From Impatiens glandulifera (lineage: Eukaryota; Streptophyta; Magnoliopsida; Ericales; Balsaminaceae): 64,000 nucleotides of DNA. The stretch lies in contig NC_061863.1 in assembly GCF_907164915.1 (NCBI RefSeq), positions 64,952,864 through 65,016,863 on the forward strand. The letters are read 5' to 3'. Every line of letters begins with the position of its first letter. Within the stretch, counting starts at the first letter, position 1. The translations under genes and the position numbers were made by a program. The notes beneath the pieces are model-generated. The model made no database searches, was not told the DNA's origin, and saw nothing but the letters and a program-made list of their open reading frames with translations. Positions 25,356 through 37,789 of this stretch are shown piece by piece.

Positions 25356-28300
25356 TCATCTGACCGTTACAGGGCCCGTGTTTGCAGGTTTCCGAAAAAC
25401 TTTCACAACCGAGGGCATTCCATCTTCTTCCTGATTCCGTGCCCTCCAAGACCTATCCTTCTTCCTCTGAGGTTTCCTATGCTGCTTATGCGGTGCCTTT
25501 TCTGCCCTCTTCTTACTGGCATCCGAAACCTTCTTCTCCAAATCCACTAATCCATTCGCCAAATCAAACGATTTCAAATCCTCCAACATTGCGTCCTCCT
25601 CAATATCTCCCTCGTCCGATTCAAATTCAGATTCAGATCCAGATTCAGTCACCTCCTCCGACTCTGAGATGGTCTCCATACCCACCTCCGGCTCCAATCC
25701 AGGTGGCATTTCATAGTGAGACAGTTTTCCGACAATATAATCCTTAAGAATCTGTCTAGATGCTCTAGTTTCATCAGGAAGGCCACTAGACGCAACATAC
25801 CTTCTCGAAGCACAATACGCCCTCAACAATTCAGAAGCATGTGGGGGGCGAGATTGTAATTCGTATGGCTTCGGTTTCGGTAAAGTGATTTTGTAGAGAG
25901 ACTCTATTACGTTTCTTGGAACTCGATTCGCCACCACTTGAACTGCTTCCCTGTGCTCCGTCATTCTGTCTACTGGCAACACTCCTGACGCAATCATCTC
26001 GTACCTTGAGCTTGTGAAGGAAGGAAAAACCAAACCAGGACAATCGCACAGAGTTAGTTTCTCCGATATTATTAGGGTTTGGAAATGTTTTGTCTTTCCT
26101 GGGGTTGATGTCACGCCTGTTTTCTTTTGGCCGACTAAAGCGTTGATGGTCGAACTTTTGCCGACGTTGGGATACCCAACAAAACCCACCATAACACCCG
26201 TGGGTGCCCGGTCACTTTGCCTCCTCATCATGACTATTGCCTCTGCTTCGGATTGTAAACGAGAAAGGAGTTCTTCTCGTAAGAAAATATTTGTATCGGG
26301 ATCTTCTGATACTCTCTCTTCAGGAAGATCAAGGGTTTTTCCTTCTAGAGCTGTGGAAGCTGCCTTGGCTGACCAGAATACAAAGAGTATCCCGTTGTGA
26401 CGGAAATATTGAGCCCATTTCTCTCTGTCAAAAATCAACAAATACAAATATTATGGGAGTTTCATAAACTGAAAAATTAAGTGTTTGAATGTTAAATACT
26501 GAAAAAGTATTTGAAAAATAAAATGTTAGAATAAACCAAGGCCTAGTTTCATCTGGGGTTATTTGAACAACTAGTGATTATTTTCATACCTCTTTTAATG
26601 TAGGTAAATTGAAATCAGTATATATGGGTAATAAATATATAGTGAAAAAATAATATTTTAGATAGAAGGTATTTTTTTGTTAATGATTTGAATGATTAAT
26701 GAGTAGATTATTGATTACATAATGAGTTATTTGAAACTAATCCCAAATAACCAACATTAAACAACATCCAAAGAAAATATCTAAATTTAAGTATTTGTAT
26801 ACAAGTTGATTTAATAAATTTAATAAATTGTGGAACTAATGAGGAGAAGTACTTAAAGACTATTTTACCCTTTATAAAAATGTAATTATATTAAATTTTA
26901 GGATTAAAGTGATTCTTTGGGTGTGGTTACTACATTACTTAATTTTTTATTTTAATTTGAGTTGAAATTTGAATCTAAATAAATAAGTGGTTTTAATAAA
27001 AAATTCAAATAAGAAATAAATAATTTTGATTAAGTGATAGCTCTGTTATCAAACACAGCCTTAGAAGTGTTAGAAGGAAAAGGAAGCAGCAGAAAACAGT
27101 AAGAAGTGAACCTGACTGAAACTGGCAAAAGATCTGCCTTGTTAACAAGAAGCAATGTTCTTTTGTGTTTGTCTACTTCCCGTGCATACACCTTCAAAAT
27201 AAATGATGGATCACATAAGGAAAATAAATATGACTGTCTGATTAACTAATTGGTGTGAAATAGTATCAACTTAAGTTCTTTTGTAATTTTCAGTTCAATT
27301 CATCAAAAGATTAGAAATGATGTAATACTAATGAGAGTATTCGGTACAAATATATCGTATATCAACAAAAAAATGATAATAAATTTTCATAATTGATTTA
27401 AGCACAAACTAAATCATTGTTACCTCTAGATCAGGGCACCTGTAAAAGAGTGGATCCCTGGCATCAACAACCATGACCAACTGCATAAGAAAGATAAGTT
27501 TATAAATATATCCTGTAACACCAACGATGATTAAATGAAATATTAACACATTTTTCATCCATGTTATACAAAAATAGTTGTGCATAGAACTATGAAGTAT
27601 GAATTATGAATTATATTCCAGTATCTGTCAGATTGTAAGATCAACCCATAAAAGACAATGTAGATGATTTACAGGACAACTCTCTTTTGTGTGCTCATTT
27701 TACTGCATAATTATGTATTGTGAACTTGTATGAAAACAGTAACTTACATGTGATTACTAAGAAAATAAACAAATTCTAGCCTTCAGCAGTCAGGTTAGTC
27801 CCCAACCTTACCAATTTTTTAAAAAAAGTTTAACGCCTTGCTTTTATACCAAAACTAAAAGAAAAGTTTCAAAATTTTGAAGGCAGAAAGGATTCAGTAG
27901 CATGTGAGGATGTGATAGTACCAGATCACTACGCTCAACCACACGCCAAAGTTGCCTCCATATGTCCAGATTCTTCTCAAATGGAGTTAGGACAAGTTTA
28001 TCATTATCTTCGAGTCTACAAGAATATGAAAAGATATATGTTAAAAACTGAATTCAATCAAAGAACGCTTAGGAGAAAACTGACCATGCATAACCAAGAG
28101 TAAAAAATGGACAATTTCATCCTATTGGACCTATTCCCAATTGAGAGTTAAAGTTATAAATGGAATCTTTCCACACTCAGGTTTCTATGATAAACCCAAA
28201 CAAAGAAGCATTTGAGAACCCTAAATACATGAATTCTACCATATTTCTCAATGATTCATACTATCCACCACCTGAGAAATAGTTCCAGAATAAATGAGCT

Positions 28301-29258
28301 AATCGCATAAACCAGTAGAATGATCGGTATAACCTCTTAACAAAGAAAACTACAGCATAACACCCAGCAACTATGCAGAATTTACAATAATTGCACATTC
28401 ATCTCATCATAGAAGCAATTTTTGGCTACACCAAACAAGGTCTAACACCTTTGCAATTCTCCAATGACAATTTTTGTATTTATTTTGTGTTATGAGATGA
28501 TTGCAGTAATCAACATGAGATGTTCATATGATACATAGATTATAAAATTATTTAAGATGCTCAACATTTCCTCTAAACAAACAAGCATTTTTCACAACAC
28601 ATTACAAGGTTCAAGTCACATTTTCAGTTTCAAGCTCTACAAACCTCGCGAGGGAGCGCCTCCAAATCAAGAAAGCCTGTCTTTCATTGGTATCAAGTTC
28701 TTCGAAAGTCATTTTTGCATTCCAAGGTGGCCTGAAGTTCGAAGAAACACATCTTCTTAGTGATCCACACATAAGGAAAACATCAAATACATTCTAAACA
28801 TAAGCAAATGCATACCTGCGTGGAACCTGAAGACTACTAGCATGCAATGCCTCTTCTATCATCTGTTGCTCCCTCATCTCCACCAACGGTGTTATGTTAC
28901 TAACAACACCCGAGCTTGAACCTCTGTTTCATGCCACCAAGAGATTAAGTATTAGAGATAAGAATGACTTAAATCTTAACATGAATCATAAGCACAACAA
29001 AACACAATGAGCTAAAATTAGGCAGCAAACTACATACTGGTCAACAAGGAGGTTGGGCACAGGGTTGTCAGAAGAGAATAGGCGCGCCGCCTCATCAGCC
29101 TGACCGATGACGGCGTCAATATCGTTGATGTCGGTGACCGATTCGAGCACCTTCTCCTGGCTCCTGTAGAAGCGTCCTTTCTCCTTCGATTCAAGTATCA
29201 TCTTGTTGTGGTGCTTCACAAGGGCTCTCCCTAACCCTACCTTATGGTTCTTCCCCAT
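25356..29258 (-). CDS. LSG1: LSG1 large-subunit GTPase (60S ribosome maturation)
   Basis: Seven coding exons on the minus strand: 29258-29038, 28923-28816, 28731-28645, 28015-27922, 27480-27424, 27191-27112 and 26424-25356. They give 571 codons, close to plant LSG1 lengths. The GTPase motifs are circularly permuted, as in this family: G4 NKAD (206-209) and G5 SAK (234-236) come before G1 GYPNVGKS (299-306) and G3 DCPG (343-346). The N-terminus 'MGKNHKVGLGRALVKHHNK' is highly characteristic. The C-terminus has an acidic Ser/Glu/Asp stretch and a basic tail ('HRKPQRKKDRSWRARN'). In yeast and plants LSG1 acts in the cytoplasm in late 60S maturation, releasing the export adaptor NMD3. The ATG at 29,258 is the family start. 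Two TGGGCT site II motifs lie about 310 bp upstream. Confidence 0.95.
26538..27062. mobile_element. Possible MITE in LSG1 intron 6
   Basis: The ends read AAGGCCTAGTTT on the left and, on the right, AAACACAGCCTTAG, an imperfect inverted pair of a kind common in plant MITEs. The 525-bp interior is AT-rich with words such as 'TTATTTGAA' on both strands. No clean target duplication was identified, so this is tentative. Confidence 0.35.
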
Positions 29259-29566
29259 CGTTGCTTACTGCCGATTTGCAGAGTTCTAGTTATGTAAGAA
29301 ACAAGCTCTCCAAAGAATACTAGTATATGGAGAAGACGATGCCTAGTTCGTTTCGGCGTCTTTATGATAATAAAATAAAAAACTGGCCCTAAAAGACGAT
29401 ATACTGATAGGAGGTTATTTGACCCGAAAATAAAACCCGATAGGATATATCAATTTGGGTCTGGATCACGGCTATTTTGACGCCGTATATTTCTGTTAAT
29501 TAGGTGTGAAATTAAAGATTTTGAAGTGTTGTAAAATTAAATATGTTCAGGGCCAGACACTGGGTA

Positions 29567-29585
29567 AGCCCAGTGGCTAAGCCCA
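29567..29585 (-). promoter_or_regulatory. Paired TGGGCT site II elements upstream of LSG1
   Basis: AGCCCA occurs twice on the plus strand (29,567-29,572 and 29,580-29,585), giving two TGGGCT motifs on the LSG1 strand 13 bp apart and about 310 bp before its ATG. TGGGCY site II elements bound by TCP factors are a known feature of plant ribosome-biogenesis and growth genes. The functional link is inference. Confidence 0.45.
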
Positions 29586-31335
29586 AACTCTAAACCAAAA
29601 CCCAAACCTGAATTTAGTTCAAGTAAGTTTTCAATTGTTTTATTTTTTTCATACCTTAAACAAATATATTACTAATTTATAAATATTTAATTAGTTGGGA
29701 TTAATAAAAATGGCTTAAAGTAACCCACAATAAGTTATTATATACAAATTATATTTTAATAGTATATTTTTGTCAAAAGAATTGATAAATATATATATAT
29801 ATATATATTATCATCATAATACACTTAAATCATATATTTTTGATGGATATTGAATCTTAGATATTTTTTTTAAGTAATATATTTTTTGTGTGAGTTAATT
29901 TGATGAATTAATTATAGTTTATTTAAAAAATATAATAAACTAACACAAATTTTTAGTTAGGGTTTCATATTAAATATTTACATCAAATCAAATAAAAATA
30001 TCAATACTAATGAATATTTTGAATGTAAAATTTAGTAACACAAAAATTGTTATCATGATTAAATTAAAAATATAAAAATTATTTTGTATAGATTTGATAT
30101 AAAAATATTTTGCATAGATTTGATATAAAATTTATGATACTAATAAATATTTACATCAAATCAAATAATATATTGATACTAATAGATATTATTTTAATGT
30201 AAAATTTAATAACAACAAATTTGTTATCATAATTATTGTAAAATATAAAAAAAAAAATTATAGAATTATATAAAATTTATGATTAAATTACAATAAAAAT
30301 GTTTTGATATTTGACCAAATTTAAAAAATTGAGTAAATAGGGCTAAATAAATTTATAAAATAAAAGATTTTAATAAATGTACGGTATTTAAAATTATAGT
30401 TGGAGTTGGAGTTGGAGTTAAAATTGGAATTGAAATTTGAATTATAATTAGAATTGGAATTAGGATTGGAATTCGAATTTCAATTCAATTTGAATGATAA
30501 TTGACATTGAGTTATAATTAAATTCTTATGCTAAAAAAGTCTAGAATTGTAAATCAATATCGATTCTTATATTAAAAATTATATAATAAAAATAATTTTA
30601 ATATATATTAATTATTTTGTTAAAAGATTTGTTTGACACAACTAATTAGGATAGCTCAATGGTCAAGAGATTTTTTAAGTTTTGATTTAAAAAAAAAATA
30701 TATCCATTTAAAATGTTAACTTAATATATTAAAAAAAATATGGGTTCGACAATTTAATTTTATAAATTAAAAAACAAAATATTGGTTAAAAATGTTAATT
30801 TTTAAATTAATAAATATATATATATATTAATTTAAATTTACTAAAATAAAAAAAATACTATAATTGAAAATTTTATTCATGTTTTAAATAATAAAACAAA
30901 ATAAAAAATAAATTTTAGAAATGTAATTCTAATTCAAATTTTTAATGTTAGAATTGTAATTCTGATTCTATTCATAGTAGAAATCTATCCAAATTAAGAA
31001 TTTCAATTTGAATGTGAATTTTAATTTTATGTAAAAAAAATATATATTATTCACAAAATTAAATAAATAAATATATGACCAAAATTAATTTAAAAAACAA
31101 TTAATTCATATATAACATTTAATTTATGATAAAAGAATAAAATGTTATTTATTTCTATTTTAAAAATATATATTTTTCATTTAAATATTAAAAATTTATC
31201 ATTATTTGTTCCAATTGTTCTTAAATGTATATGAAAGAACTTTTAAAAGGAGTCCGAAATCCGATTGACGTTTTCACACTAGCAACTGGTTAGATCCTAA
31301 ATGATCTTCTTCTAGATCTCACTTTGATCACTTCA
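29586..31335. other. AT-rich intergenic DNA between LSG1 and ELMO-like genes
   Basis: No coding potential. It has a GGAGTT/GGAATT simple-sequence patch near 30,400-30,490, many poly-A and poly-T runs, and an A-box-like SINE scrap near 30,650. The last 100 bp before 31,336 should contain the 5' untranslated region of the ELMO-like gene. Confidence 0.5.
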
Positions 31336-31356
31336 ATGCGCCGGAAAGAGAGATGA
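31336..31356 (+). promoter_or_regulatory. Upstream ORF overlapping the ELMO-like start codon (ATGA)
   Basis: A six-codon frame, ATG CGC CGG AAA GAG AGA TGA, lies just before the main gene. Its stop TGA (31,354-31,356) overlaps the main ATG (31,353-31,355) as ATGA, in a different frame. Termination there would leave ribosomes on the main start, so reinitiation or leaky scanning would be needed. It is only relevant if the transcript starts upstream of 31,336. Confidence 0.5.
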
Positions 31357-32881
31357 CAAGGCGATCTGGTGCTTGCTTGAGGTGCTGTTTGGTGGTTTTC
31401 GCAGTGGTATCAGCCCTTTGCGTATCTGGTCCGGCTCTGTATTGGAAATTCAACAAGACTATGAAACTCGGTGCCGCCGCTTCCCCTTCATGCAGCCCCT
31501 GCATCTGCGATTGCCCCCCTCCTCTTTCTCTTCTCAAGATCGCTCCTGGTTCGTACGTACCTCGATACATATTTCGTTTTTCTTATGCTGATGTTTTACT
31601 TCATGCTAAAGAGTGTGAAATTGAAGTTTTTTCTTTCGTTTAGTTTTAATTTTCGATACTATGAACATATCTGGCTGTTTTGTTTCTTGATTCTACGTGT
31701 CTTTGCTTATGATTGGGTGAAAATGAAACGATCCATAATTATATGAAGTTGTTCATCTTTGAATATGCAGAGTTGATGAAAGAGATGACAATTCCTTGTT
31801 TAATCACAAATCAAACTTATCCCTGTTTGAAAGTAACTATTGGAACTACTTGATATTCGATTTACAAGAGGAAATTACTTCACTTTTGGAAACTGTTTAT
31901 AATGATATAAGTGTAGCTAGGTTCACTAGTATGCGAAAGCTTTAGTTTGAATTTAGAAAACTGATAGTATAGATAGATAGATGATGTTGATAAATATATG
32001 AAAGGTTTTTCAAAGTGAAGTGGAATTGAGATATGCTTCAAGAACAAATGGGGCCTATATCAACACCAAGAGTAATTCTTGTATCATCTCAGTCGTGGAC
32101 TTGATAGAGTTTTACTCTTGCTTTATGTCGAAATAAGGAGCATCTCTGTGCAGCCAATTGTCTATTAGTGTTTCTATTTGCTCTTATTAGTCACTTGTTT
32201 ACGAATTGTGAACCATAATTCTCTGGGATGGTTCACTTATGGATTCATATTTCACATATATTGCTCTTTGTTGATCCGATAAACCTGTTTTTGTTCAAGG
32301 AAGGGCTTGGATTTCCTTGACATTAGGTGTGGGCTAGATAATGCCATTGTTTTCGTTTCAAACCATGCTATTATTAATGATCATCGATTCCTTTTAAAGG
32401 AGGGTGTTTACTTTTCCCTTTTCAGGGTTACTTGTGTTCATTCATACAAACTAAGTACAATATTTGTTTAATTTCTTGCAGGATTGGCAAATCTGTCTGT
32501 TGCAGGTAAGACTTTTTCTTAATCAAACACTGCATATTGACCCTTATTTTGTTGAATCTTCTTTGACATTGTGGTATAGATTGTGGAGGGGAGGATCTTG
32601 AAGCAAAGGAGGAGATGGGGAAGAAATTCGTAGATCTGTTAACGGATGAATTGAAGCTGCAAGAAGTGGTTGGGGAAGAACATGCTCACCACATGAACAT
32701 CACATTGGTTGAAGCAAGAAGAGTGGCTTCTCAGTACCAGAAGGAGGCAGAGAAGTGTAATGTTGCCACAGAAACGTGCGAGCAGGCCAGAGAGCGGTCT
32801 GAGGCTTCGTTGATTAAGGAAAAGAAGATTACTTCCTTGTGGGAACGAAGAGCCAGACAACTCGGTTGGGAAGGAGAATAA
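31353..32881 (+). CDS. ELMO-family (DUF1068) Golgi membrane protein
   Basis: Three exons, 31353-31548, 32482-32505 (24 nt) and 32580-32881, give 173 codons. After a short basic N-terminus comes one hydrophobic segment (about residues 11-31), acting as a signal anchor; a Cys/Pro-rich patch 'SCSPCICDCPPP' (46-57); and a helical, probably coiled-coil region with 'LTDELKLQEVV', 'VEARRVASQYQKEAEKC' and a tail 'LWERRARQLGWE'. This architecture and size match plant DUF1068, now named ELMO/NKS1, a family described as Golgi proteins that scaffold pectin-synthesis enzymes and support cell adhesion. Which member it is cannot be told. An upstream ORF overlaps the start codon. The assignment to the family is firm; the role is by homology. 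Confidence 0.88.
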
Positions 32882-34880
32882 TGATAAACCACCATTTTTT
32901 TGGCTAAAACAAACAGTTTCGGATCTTTTCTTTTGTTGTAATTCCTCCTGTAGAGTGTAGAGGCCTAAAATTGGCTTTATTATTATACCCAGTGGATTGT
33001 TACTCCAATTTAGCTAATTGAAATCCACACTATAAACAAAGACTCTTTTATTTAATTTAGGATAAAAGATTTAAATATAATGTTCTTTGTAAGGGAATTT
33101 GTTAAACAAAACAGGCAACATGTTTAACACTCTTTAGAGCTTGTTTGATTTTGGTTTGTTTTATGATTTAAAAAATAAAACTTAGTTTGATAAATTTGAG
33201 TTATTTATAAGATTAATTATTAAAATATTTTTGTATTTAAATTTAATAAAAAAAAAATAGAATAATTAATAAATTAATTGATTTAAATAATTAAAATAAA
33301 AGTTATGACTTGAGATATTGTAAACATTATTACTGTTATAATTAAAATGTCCATAATGTTGGCTATTTTTTCCCTTTTTTTTTAATGACGATGCATTTTT
33401 TTCACAAAATGTCCCAAGTGCAAGTGCGTGAGTTAGAGTTTGTTTATTCAATTGTGTGATTTCTCTAACAATTTTTCTTTAATTTATCATCCAATGTATC
33501 AATTTTTTGAAGCTCAAGTCATCAATTATGTTCTCATCTCATTGTGTACAAACAATTAATTTAAAGTATCTAAACCTTTGTAAGAAATTTTATCATTAAA
33601 TGTTTTAATGACTTGGACTAATTTGACATAAAATTTGAATATTTAGATTGGACAGGAACAGGACTCCATAGTCATATAGATTACATAATAGAAAATAATT
33701 TTTTTTTTGGTTTATCTTGAGAGCTAGTTTAATATTGTGTTTTTGTTGGTTTTAAATATATTTTTTTATCATTTTTTTTTTTATCTCATTAACATTATTT
33801 TAAGGATAAATTACCAAAAAGGTCACCAAACCCTTCTGTTAATTTTTTTTAGTTATATTTAACCATTCTAACTAAATATTATATATATATATATATATAT
33901 TTTAATATATTTAATCATTAATTATTATATATATATATATAATTATTAAATCTCTTATATATATAATATATATTATATATTTTATTTTTATCATTAACTT
34001 TTATATTTGTACATATAATTATTTTTATCATTAACTTTTATATTTGTACATATAATTATTTTTATCATTAATTTTTATATTTATACATATAATTATTAAA
34101 TATCTTTAAATATATATATATAATATCTTTAATCATTAATTATTATATATATATATATATATAATTATTAAATCTCTTATATATATAATATATATATATA
34201 TATATTACTTTTATCATTAACTTTTATATTTATATATATAATTATTAAATATCTTTTAGATATATATAAAATATTTATATAATATATATTATTTATTTTT
34301 TGTATATTTATATTTATATATATATATATATATATATTATAAATTATTTTTAAACTTTGTTTTATAGATATAGATAAAAATAAATAATATATACATTTTA
34401 TTTATAAAAATAAATAATATATATATTTTATTTATATAGAAAATATTTAATAATTATATAAATATAAAAATTAATGATAAAAGATGTATATATATATTAA
34501 TATTATATATATATATTATATATATAAGTGATTTAATAATTATATGTATAAATATAAAAAATAATATTTAAAGAGAATATATAAAAAATTATTTTAAGTT
34601 TTATGTTTAACAAAAACAAAATAAAAATATAGCAATAGATAATTTTTCTACAAGTTTAAGGAATAATTTATTTTAAAAAATAATTTGAGAGTTAAAAATA
34701 AGTTATCAGAATAATTAGAGGGTTGTCTAAATAATTTTCCCTTATCTGAATTTAAATTTAAAATAACGAAATATATTTATTATATTTAATTAAAATTTAA
34801 ATAAAACAATATTTTAATAATTTATTTTAAATAAATTTCAAATAATTTATTTTTTCATATAACATTTATTTTTTACCAGA
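32882..34880. other. AT-rich intergenic DNA downstream of the ELMO-like gene
   Basis: The first few hundred bases presumably hold the ELMO-like 3' untranslated region. From about 33,870 the sequence becomes almost pure A/T with TA runs and tandem repeats, annotated separately. No coding potential. Confidence 0.5.
33870..34560. repeat. TA-rich satellite-like tract with a 37-bp tandem repeat
   Basis: Nearly pure A/T sequence with several (TA)n runs and repeated blocks of the form 'AATTATTAAATCTCTTATAT'. Within it, three 37-bp tandem units begin TCATTAAC/TCATTAAT at 33,991, 34,028 and 34,065 (to about 34,101). Similar words recur on the opposite strand near 34,440-34,560, so the tract can fold back. 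Confidence 0.7.
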
Positions 34881-35057
34881 AAAAGAGTATGGTTTGACAT
34901 CACAATTTTAATTTAGAAAATAAATATATATTTTAATTTTATAATAATTATTTTGACATATATAATTCAAATTAAAAGAATGTATAGAATGAGAATAAAA
35001 TTGAGATGGATAGATGTGTGAAATGAGAATGATTATGATTGATAGAATTCTAGTGTT

Positions 35058-35125
35058 TGGTTAAGAGTTTTAATTCTCATTGATAACGTTTTGGTTAAGA
35101 GTTTTAATTCTCATTGATAACGTTT
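35058..35125. repeat. 34-bp direct tandem repeat
   Basis: Two perfect or near-perfect 34-bp copies begin TGGTTAAGAGTTTTAATTCT at 35,058 and 35,092. The tract lies in the region upstream of RFC1 copy 1, and no counterpart was noticed upstream of copy 2. Confidence 0.75.
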
Positions 35126-35592
35126 GTATTTATAAGAGAAAAATTATAAATATAATTTTGTTATTAAAATTATGATTAATTTTTTTTATTAAATTAAAAA
35201 TATAAAATATTATTATTTTTATAACATAATTGTTTAAAATATATAAAATATTTAAGTGACATAATTTAATAAAATATAAACATCTAATATTTTTTAATAT
35301 TAATTATATTTTTTAAAAATAAAAATAAAAATAATTATAACAAAAAAAATGTTGAATGTTTTAATTTTTTACTAATTATAAATAAATAATTACATATTAA
35401 TAGTAGATAATTGTAAATATAAATAATACAAGACAAAGTTTTCAAATATTATATATTAATAGTAGATAAATACATTTAAATTAAATATAATATTTTATTT
35501 AATAATATATTATAATATGGTATAATTTTTTAAATAATAATTTTTATTAAAATATTTCATATTTAACTTTTTAAATATTTTTATTATATAAA

Positions 35593-36277
35593 GAGGAATG
35601 ATAGAGAGCGCGACTCTGAGACAGCGACTGAGAGCGCGATGGTCTACGTGGCTGACATGTGGATTAATAAATAAATATAAATATAATAATAATTAAAACA
35701 CGATTGTAAAATAATCTCTCTCCTCTCATTAAATAATTTTTCTCTCTATCTCTACAAATTAAATTGTCTCATTTATCCATATTTTCACGATTATTATTTT
35801 ACTCTTGATATTTATTATCACTCTAAAATAACTCAATAATTTACAACAAACTCTCACATTAAATATTTTAATAATATGTTTAAATAAATTCTAAACCCTA
35901 AATCTTAAACCCTAACCCATAAACTCTAAATCCTAAACCTTAAACTCTAAATCCTAAATCCTAAATACTAAACCCTAAATCCTAAATCTTAAACCCTAAA
36001 CCCTAAACCCTAATTAATATTATGGATTAGTTAAATTATGAATTTATCTCTTTTATTTTTATTTTATTTTTATGACTTTTCAATTCATTTATTTATCAAA
36101 TATTTTTTATGGCCTCTTTTTTTTATATGATAGAAATTATTTAATAAAAAAGAGAGAAAATAATTAATAATAGAAGAGAGAAAATAATTAATAATAAGAG
36201 AGAATATTCTACCTGTCAACCCACGTATGCATCGCTCTCTCAGTCGTTGTCTCAAGTCGCGCTCTCTATCATTTTTC
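35593..36277. mobile_element. Mutator-type MITE with telomere-like interior, member A
   Basis: A 685-bp element with inverted ends: left GAGGAATGATAGAGAGCGCG and right the complement of GAAAAATGATAGAGAGCGCG, with similarity continuing to about 44 bp. It is flanked by a perfect 9-bp duplication TTATATAAA (35,584-35,592 and 36,278-36,286). A 9-bp duplication points to the Mutator superfamily. The interior contains a degenerate array of CCCTAAA-like heptamers at about 35,891-36,012. It has no coding capacity. It is a sister of the element at 36,778. Confidence 0.85.
35891..36012. repeat. Degenerate telomere-like heptamer array inside the MITE
   Basis: Runs of CTAAACCCTAAATC-type words, ending in three consecutive CCCTAAA/CCCTAA units, match the plant telomere repeat (TTTAGGG)n in degenerate form. 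It lies wholly within the Mutator-type MITE, so it is an internal component of the element and probably not a chromosome-fusion scar. Confidence 0.8.
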
Positions 36278-36551
36278 TTATATAAAATTGTTATTTTATT
36301 TTTAGTTTTATATTTTTATATTTTAATTAATTTTAATTTTATTATTAATATATAATATTTAAAATTAATTATATAAAATTAATTATATTATTATTAGTTA
36401 TTTTAATTATTATTAAAATTTTATTTTATTTGATTCCTTAATATTATTTAAATAATTGAAATTATTTATTTATAAATAAATAATTGAAATTATTTATTTA
36501 TAAATGTTAATTATAAAATAATTTATAATATAATTATAAAATATATATGAT

Positions 36552-36646
36552 ATTATAATTATAATTATAATTATAATTATAATTATAATTATAATTATAA
36601 TTATAATTATAATTATAATTATAATTATAATTATAATTATAATTAT
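36552..36646. repeat. TTATAA hexamer microsatellite
   Basis: About 95 bp of uninterrupted (ATAATT)n, roughly fifteen units. It lies between the two Mutator-type MITEs upstream of RFC1 copy 1, and copy 2 has no counterpart. Being self-complementary it is likely to be unstable and polymorphic. Confidence 0.95.
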
Positions 36647-36777
36647 GAGAGAGAAAATAAAAGAGTTGATATAATGGGAAAGAAAATTTATTTCTTCCAA
36701 TTTAGAGATACCATGCACGTATCATGTATGCCCTAAGTGACTTGAAACGTTGTCTCTTAAAATATGAAAGAAAATAA

Positions 36778-37671
36778 GAGTAATGATAGGGAACGGGAAT
36801 CTGGGGCTGCGAATATCTGCGAAAATAGAATATTCCTTTAAACATCGAATATTCTTTCTCTTTTTACTAATTATTTTTTTTTTCTACTTTTACCGATTAA
36901 TTTATCCTATTATCACGATTAATTATTTCACTATTTTTTTTTATATTTATTATCTCTCATTTAACTCATTTAACTGATAAAATAACTCAACACTTTATAA
37001 CTTATATTTATTAATTAATTTCTTTTTTCACTAAACTCTATTTTCTAAATTCTAAACTTTAAACCCTAAATCATAAACCCTAAATTATAAACCCTAATTA
37101 ATATTATTGTTTAGTTAAATTATGAATTTATCTTTTTTATATTTTTATGACTTTTCAATTCCTTTATTTATCGAATATTTTTTATTTATTTTTATGTCCT
37201 CTTTTTTCTTTTTCTCATTATTTTTTTTGTAATGACTTATTAATATTTTTTTAGTTTTATTATTTATAAATGTTTATCTGATATTTCTATTCTCACGTTA
37301 ATTATTTTCTCTCCACAATTGGTGACTAATTATTAATAAATTAATTTTTTTCACTCATTTCTTTAATAAATTCATAATTCAACTAAATTAACCTTCTTAA
37401 TAATATAGAAATATTAATTAGGGTTTAGAGTTTAGGGTATAATAGAAATATTAATTAGGGTTTAAGATTTAGAGTTTAGGGTTTAAATAAATTAATTAGT
37501 GAGATAAATTAATTGATTAGTGAGAGAGAAAGAAAGATAAATTAATTAATTTGTAGAAGAGGTAGAAAGATAAATTAATTAATAATAAGAGATAGAATAT
37601 TCCGTGTTTAAATAGAATATTCTATTTTCGCGGACATTCGCGGCCCAGATTCGCGTTCCCTATCATTACTC
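36778..37671. mobile_element. Mutator-type MITE with telomere-like interior, member B
   Basis: An 894-bp element with ends GAGTAATGATAGGGAACG on the left and the complementary order to 37,671 on the right. The inverted repeat spans about 56 bp with few mismatches, including 'GCGAAAATAGAATATTC'. A perfect 9-bp duplication AGAAAATAA flanks it (36,769-36,777 and 37,672-37,680). The interior has CCCTAAA-like words at about 37,040-37,100 and the opposite TTTAGGG-like words at about 37,420-37,490, so it is palindromic. No coding capacity. Its end motif (ATGATAG) is shared with member A. Confidence 0.88.
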
Positions 37672-37789
37672 AGAAAATAAAATGTAAGTGGAAAAATAGA
37701 TGCCATAGAGATTTTAAATAAATAAATTATATATTGAAAATATTATTATTACCTTACAAAATTACAAAATATTGGAAAGAATTATAAAT

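Noticed and set aside
25382..26400. Plus-strand open frames of 76-128 codons, one Pro/Gln-rich with IQIQ repeats
   Set aside because: They are antisense to LSG1 exon 7; the repeats mirror its acidic Ser/Glu stretch.
35891..36012. Possible interstitial telomere marking an ancient chromosome fusion
   Set aside because: The array is degenerate and lies wholly inside a MITE with its own target duplication, and a sister element carries a similar array.
36494..36718. Frame encoding a long poly-isoleucine stretch
   Set aside because: Translation of the TTATAA microsatellite; not a protein.
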